In this document: positions 61,552-64,000 of the stretch, piece by piece
How the letters are laid out: every line of letters starts with the position of its first letter
How positions within the stretch are numbered: the first letter of the stretch is position 1
NCBI RefSeq assembly: GCF_040732315.1
Contig: NZ_CP160388.1
Coordinates: 3,624,501-3,688,500 of the forward strand
Length of the DNA: 64,000 bases
Direction of reading: 5' to 3'
DNA from: Oryzisolibacter sp. LB2S
GTDB lineage: Bacteria; Pseudomonadota; Gammaproteobacteria; Burkholderiales; Burkholderiaceae_C
Made by a program: the position numbers and the translations under genes
The notes under the pieces: model-generated
Told to the model about the DNA's origin: nothing
The model's database searches: none
What the model saw: the letters and a program-made list of their open reading frames with translations, nothing else

Positions 61552-63620
61552 CAGTGCTTGGTTTCCTCAAATACGGGCAGCGTGAAGGTGAAGACCGTAC
61601 CACGGGGCGTGCGCGCCGTGTAGGCCAGAAAGCCGCCATGCTGCTCGACCACCGTGCGGCACAGGCTCAGGCCCAGCCCCATGCCCTCGGCACGCGTGGT
61701 GTAGAACGGCGTGAACAGCCGCTTTGCGACCTCGGGCGCTATGCCCTTGCCCATGTCGGCCACGGAGAACTCCAGCCAGCCCTTGGTGCCGTTGGAGGGT
61801 GCGCGGCGCACGCGCAGCTCCAGGATGCGCGTGCGTGTCTCGGGCTCGTCCATGGCCTGCATGGCATTGCGTGCCAGGTTCAGCAGCACCTGCTCGACCA
61901 TGGTCGCGTCGCACCATACCTGCGGCAGGTCCGGCGGGATGTCGAGCATCACGCGCACGGCGAGCTTGTGCGCCTGCAGCCGGATGAGCGGCAGCACGGC
62001 GTCGAACAGCGCCTGCGCCGCGATGGGTTCACGCGACTGGTCACGCCGGCGCACGAAGTCGTGCACGCTCTTGATGACACGGCCCGCGCGCTCGGCCTGG
62101 GCCGCGATGCGCTGCACGGCCAGGCGCACGTCGGCCAGGTCCTGCTCGGCGGGCGCGGCGGCAGAGGCTCCGGGCTCGAGCAGATTCAGCGACCCCGTGG
62201 CGTAGCTGGAGATGGCGGCCAGGGGCTGGTTGAGCTCATGGCTGAGCAGCGACGCCATTTCCCCCACGGTGGCCAGGCGTGCCGTGGCCTGCAGTCGCTC
62301 CTGCGAGGTGCGCGAGAGCTCCTCGGCCCGGCGCTGCCCCGTGACATCGAGAAACGACCCCATCCAGCCCGTGTGCAGGCCCTGGGCGTTGATCAGCGGT
62401 GCCTCGTAGATCATGACTGTCAGGCGCGTGCCGTCCTTGCGCATGAAGATGGACTCATAGCCCTCGCGCGGCGGGTCGAGCCGGCCTGCCATGCGCACGC
62501 CCTGGCGCTCGGCGTATTCCTGCGCATGCTCGGGCGGCCAGTACGGCGGCGTGGCCTGGCCCACGAGCTCGTCGGCCGAAAAGCCCACCATGCTGCAGAA
62601 GGCCGGATTGACGTAGGTGATGCGCCCGCGCACGTCACGGGCGCGCAGGCCGGTGACGAGCGAGTCCTCCATGGCCTTGCGAAACGCCAGCGCATCGCCC
62701 AGGTCGCGCTCGGCGCGCAGGCGCCGGCGGTTGTCCCGCACCAGCACCACCAGCACCGACACCAGCGCAATGGACATGGCCGTGACCAGCGCCGTGAGCA
62801 CGTTCGGGAACACATTGGGCGCGGCATGCCAGCCATCCATGCGCAGCACCAGGGTGTTGCCGGGCAGGTCGAACAGCTGCTGCGCCGTGAACATGCGCGT
62901 GCCGCGGCGCATGGCACCGACCAGGGCCAGGCGCGTGCCGTCGGCCTCGGTGAACGACACCTCCTGGGTACGCTGCAGACCGGGCGCCACCAGGTCCTGC
63001 AGCACGGTCTGCAGGGCGTAGGTGGCGACGACGAAGCCGCGCACGCGCCCCTCGTGGATCAGCGGCAGGCAGACCTCCATCATCTCCGCGCCCACGCCAT
63101 CGGGCATGGGCTGGAAGTAGCTGCTGGAATACGACGCCCCGGTGATGCGCCGCGCGTTGATGCAGGCCAGGGCCGCCTCGGAGTGCACGCTGCTGCGCTC
63201 GCCCTGGTCCCAGTGCGGTGCGCGGTAAGGCGATTCGGCATGCGCGCGCATCTGCAGCTGCGCGTCGCGCCACTCGATGCGCACCAGCTCGCGGCGCGTG
63301 GACAGCAGCTCTCCGGCGCGCAGCTCCCAGGTCGTGAGGTCGGGGTCGCCCGCCTGCAGGGCCTGCAGGTTCTGCAGGTTGTGCGCAAAGGCGCTGCGCA
63401 TGTCGGCCACGGCGTCGGCCGTGTCGCGTTCGAGCCGGCTCTGCACCTCGGCGGCCTCGTAGCGGCCGGCCAGCCACACCAGCGTCACCAGCATGCTGGC
63501 CACCAGCGCCAGCAGCAGCACCCACAGCGACCAGCGCCGCCATGCGCCGAGCCAGCGGCGCCAGCGCCGCGGCAGCCTGTCGCTGCCCTGCTCCTGCACG
63601 CCGTCCGCCTCGTCCTGCAT
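61551..63620 (-). CDS. Membrane PAS sensor histidine kinase (DctS-like)
   Basis: This is a 689-residue inner-membrane kinase with a first helix (about 33-55, LWVLLLALVASMLVTLVWLA), a large periplasmic sensor region (about 56-300), a second helix (VLTALVTAMSIALVSVLVVLV), a cytoplasmic PAS domain (YVNPAFCSMVGFSADELVGQ), the HisKA box EMASLLSHELNQPLAAISSY and a HATPase domain (NLARNAMQAMD, DMGKGIAPE). The double-sensor layout is that of DctS. The start at 63620 follows GGGAAAG. Its partner is the overlapping regulator downstream. The dicarboxylate symporter at 53529 is a possible but unproven target. Confidence 0.9.
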   Translation of the reverse strand: MQDEADGVQEQGSDRLPRRWRRWLGAWRRWSLWVLLLALVASMLVTLVWLAGRYEAAEVQSRLERDTADAVADMRSAFAHNLQNLQALQAGDPDLTTWELRAGELLSTRRELVRIEWRDAQLQMRAHAESPYRAPHWDQGERSSVHSEAALACINARRITGASYSSSYFQPMPDGVGAEMMEVCLPLIHEGRVRGFVVATYALQTVLQDLVAPGLQRTQEVSFTEADGTRLALVGAMRRGTRMFTAQQLFDLPGNTLVLRMDGWHAAPNVFPNVLTALVTAMSIALVSVLVVLVRDNRRRLRAERDLGDALAFRKAMEDSLVTGLRARDVRGRITYVNPAFCSMVGFSADELVGQATPPYWPPEHAQEYAERQGVRMAGRLDPPREGYESIFMRKDGTRLTVMIYEAPLINAQGLHTGWMGSFLDVTGQRRAEELSRTSQERLQATARLATVGEMASLLSHELNQPLAAISSYATGSLNLLEPGASAAAPAEQDLADVRLAVQRIAAQAERAGRVIKSVHDFVRRRDQSREPIAAQALFDAVLPLIRLQAHKLAVRVMLDIPPDLPQVWCDATMVEQVLLNLARNAMQAMDEPETRTRILELRVRRAPSNGTKGWLEFSVADMGKGIAPEVAKRLFTPFYTTRAEGMGLGLSLCRTVVEQHGGFLAYTARTPRGTVFTFTLPVFEETKH

Positions 63621-63637
63621 GACTTTCCCGATGCGGC

Positions 63638-64000
63638 CTACAGCACGCGATGCGAGAGCGCCGGCAACTGGCCGCGCAGATGGCGCAAGGTGTCGGCATC
63701 GAGCTCGCCCAGCACCACGCCTGCGCCCTCGGCCCGCTGCGCCAGCACCTGGCCCCATGGATCGACGAGCATGCTGTGGCCCCAGGTGCGCCGGCCGTTC
63801 TCGTGCGTTCCGCCCTGGGCCGGGGCCAGCACATAGGCCAGGTTTTCCACGGCGCGGGCGCGCAGCAGCAGCTCCCAGTGCGCCCGCCCCGTGGTCCAGG
63901 TGAAGGCGCTGGGCACGAGCAGCAGCTCGGCGCCGGAGCGTGCATGGTCACGGTAGAGCTCGGGAAAGCGCAGGTCATAGCACACGGACAGGCCCACATG
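63638..64000 (-). CDS. Carbon-nitrogen hydrolase (nitrilase family), C-terminal part
   Basis: This is the last 120 codons of a Nit-type hydrolase that extends beyond the right edge. The catalytic cysteine is in VGLSVCYDLRFPELYR, followed by LLLVPSAFTWTTGRAHWELLLRARAVEN and the GHSMLVDPWGQVLAQ segment usual in the family. Relatives are omega-amidase or deaminated-glutathione amidase. The GTG at 63995-63997 is an internal codon, not the start, because the preceding codon is in frame and the family continues upstream. It precedes the DctS-like kinase on the same strand. Confidence 0.9.
   Translation of the reverse strand, partial: HVGLSVCYDLRFPELYRDHARSGAELLLVPSAFTWTTGRAHWELLLRARAVENLAYVLAPAQGGTHENGRRTWGHSMLVDPWGQVLAQRAEGAGVVLGELDADTLRHLRGQLPALSHRVL

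Overview
The window is GC-rich, densely packed chromosomal DNA of a betaproteobacterium, most likely Comamonadaceae (Acidovorax/Alicycliphilus/Diaphorobacter-like). This rests on recognisable Burkholderiales-type gene sets (yajC-secD-secF, recA-recX, a fused indolepyruvate oxidoreductase, an Lrp-regulated dadA), a DUF1631 protein, and a family of short intergenic repeats of the kind found in this family. The genus is an inference. I saw no tRNA, rRNA, CRISPR array, insertion sequence, prophage or integrase. One gene is cut at each edge (transketolase on the left, a nitrilase-family hydrolase on the right).

Layout. 1-2285: end of tkt, then gapA with a clear terminator. 2294-7205: an Aer-type aerotaxis receptor, a PAS/HisKA_2 kinase and a REC-PAS-GGDEF-EAL regulator, a likely redox/energy-sensing c-di-GMP cluster. 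7296-9222: HPF-like ribosome factor, a PuuD-like amidotransferase and a SlyD-like prolyl isomerase. 9305-22900: a leftward type I secretion locus with a 2720-residue repeat adhesin, TolC-like outer membrane protein, ABC exporter, membrane fusion protein and a BamE-like lipoprotein. 23180-29266: an MFS exporter with a C-terminal ABM-like domain, then an Lrp regulator divergent from a fused indolepyruvate:ferredoxin oxidoreductase. 29471-35158: yajC, secD, secF and a DUF1631 protein. 35214-37112: recX and recA, the latter behind two tandem LexA-type boxes. 37153-41892: a MarR regulator, an Lrp regulator divergent from dadA, and a TctD/TctE-like two-component pair.

42365-47092 is the most unusual part: seven co-directional, mostly overlapping genes encoding a Roadblock/LC7 protein, a free-standing Aer-type PAS protein, a cytoplasmic PhnD-like binding protein, two unrecognised proteins, a P-loop small GTPase of the conservon/MglA-like kind, and a second protein that looks Roadblock-like. 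I read this as a GTPase switch module with its own sensor inputs and no histidine kinase.

47100-63637 holds a SPOR protein, birA, a SET-domain methyltransferase and, divergently, topoisomerase III carrying a C-terminal SWIB domain. Then come VOC and GST enzymes, a dicarboxylate/amino-acid symporter with a solute-binding protein, a DTW-domain tRNA modification enzyme, a DUF1439 lipoprotein, an SDR, a GyrI-like protein, mltA, an OmpA lipoprotein, and a DctS/DctR-like two-component system.

A family of eight ~50-60 bp imperfectly palindromic repeats is scattered through the window, mostly at gene 3' ends. One copy lies in frame inside topB, exactly in the linker between the topoisomerase body and the SWIB domain.
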